Below are positions 13,355 to 13,502 of a DNA stretch of 13,502 nt, one piece after another; position 1 is the stretch's first letter, and each line of letters starts with the position of its first letter. Source of the DNA: Sphingomonas sp. S-NIH.Pt15_0812 (GTDB lineage: Bacteria > Pseudomonadota > Alphaproteobacteria > Sphingomonadales > Sphingomonadaceae); the NCBI RefSeq assembly GCF_003951315.1, contig NZ_QLJH01000050.1, positions 1 through 13,502 of the forward strand. The letters run 5' to 3'. Made by a program: the position numbers and the translations under genes. The notes under the pieces are model-generated. The model saw nothing but the letters and a program-made list of their open reading frames with translations, had not been told where the DNA came from and searched no databases.

Positions 13355-13502
13355 GTAAGCGTGGTGTGACGACCGCAGATCAGGCAGCTTGCGCGGTCGG
13401 CCGATCTGCTGGCGGCATCCAGTTCCACGGCATGAGTTCGTCCCAGCGGCTGGCTGGCCAGTCGCCCGCGACCCTGGCGATGACGTCGGCGATATAGGCG
13501 AT
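13355..13502 (-). mobile_element. End of an IS66-family insertion sequence
   Basis: The element begins at GTAAGCG (13355-13361), the terminal sequence usual for IS66-family inverted repeats, and continues past the right edge. The transposase stop lies 25 bases inside. Any 8-bp target duplication would be the bases at 13347-13354 (GACCGGAT), but the other end is outside the window. Confidence 0.72.
13380..13502 (-). CDS. IS66-family transposase (TnpC), C-terminal fragment
   Basis: Forty residues are visible on the minus strand before TGA at 13382-13380. They read AYIADVIARVAGDWPASRWD followed by ELMPWNW, which is the conserved C-terminal tail of IS66 TnpC proteins (AYLxDVLxRIxxHPxxRxxELLPWNW). 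The gene is partial because the window ends. The catalytic DDE core is outside. Confidence 0.85.
   Translation of the reverse strand: MAYIADVIARVAGDWPASRWDELMPWNWMPPADRPTAQAA

Noticed and set aside
13180..13428. 82-codon minus-strand open frame near the right edge
   Set aside because: It crosses the IS66 end in a frame different from the transposase and has no recognisable sequence.
1..13502. CRISPR arrays, tRNA or rRNA genes
   Set aside because: No regularly spaced repeats, cloverleaf-like sequences or rRNA signatures were seen on either strand.

Overview
The window is a block of high-GC bacterial DNA with an insertion sequence at each edge. Gene content and style suggest an alphaproteobacterium, and a sphingomonad or relative would fit. 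The evidence is an EcfG-like ECF sigma factor, small exported glycine-zipper and EF-hand proteins, frequent GTG/TTG starts, a PAS-GAF hybrid histidine kinase, and IS3 and IS66 elements. The taxonomic call is inference; no rRNA or housekeeping marker is present.

Layout. Bases 1-207 hold the 3' end of an IS3-family element. A divergent pair follows: an EamA-type exporter (minus, 251-1147) and an Lrp/AsnC regulator (plus, 1249-1710). Next comes a small glycine-zipper lipoprotein (plus, 1837-2139). It converges on a minus-strand group: a Tat-exported alpha/beta hydrolase (3300-4346), an ECF sigma factor (2692-3216) and a SnoaL/NTF2-like protein (2252-2695). A TetR-family repressor (4534-5169) is divergent from the hydrolase. 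After it, all genes run on the plus strand: a glycine-zipper protein with an Arg/Asp-rich tail (5427-5849), an EF-hand protein (5898-6281), an outer-membrane beta-barrel (6443-7099), a large MscS channel (7255-9186), a second barrel-like exported protein (9259-10005), a HAD phosphatase (10134-10847) and a hybrid sensor kinase (10997-13138). The window ends in the 3' end of an IS66-family transposase on the minus strand (13355-13502).

The most distinctive feature is a repeated operator. Three 24-bp palindromes of the form TAACGCAACT-N4-AGTTRCGTTA (first base C in one copy) lie at 1777-1800, 4447-4470 and 5298-5321. One is upstream of the lipoprotein gene, one sits between the divergent hydrolase and tetR genes, and one is upstream of the second glycine-zipper gene. 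Every gene group behind them has an exported first product. The simplest reading is a local, autoregulated TetR regulon. It would control envelope or periplasmic proteins and, through read-through from the hydrolase, possibly an ECF sigma factor.

The two regulators, TetR and ECF sigma, have conserved family sequence upstream of their first standard start codon. Each appears to begin at a rare codon (CTG at 4534, ATT at 3216) behind a good Shine-Dalgarno sequence. The sigma gene overlaps a SnoaL-like gene by 4 nt (TTGA). This resembles a split version of sigma factors that carry a fused SnoaL-like domain. These points are inferences from sequence and context.
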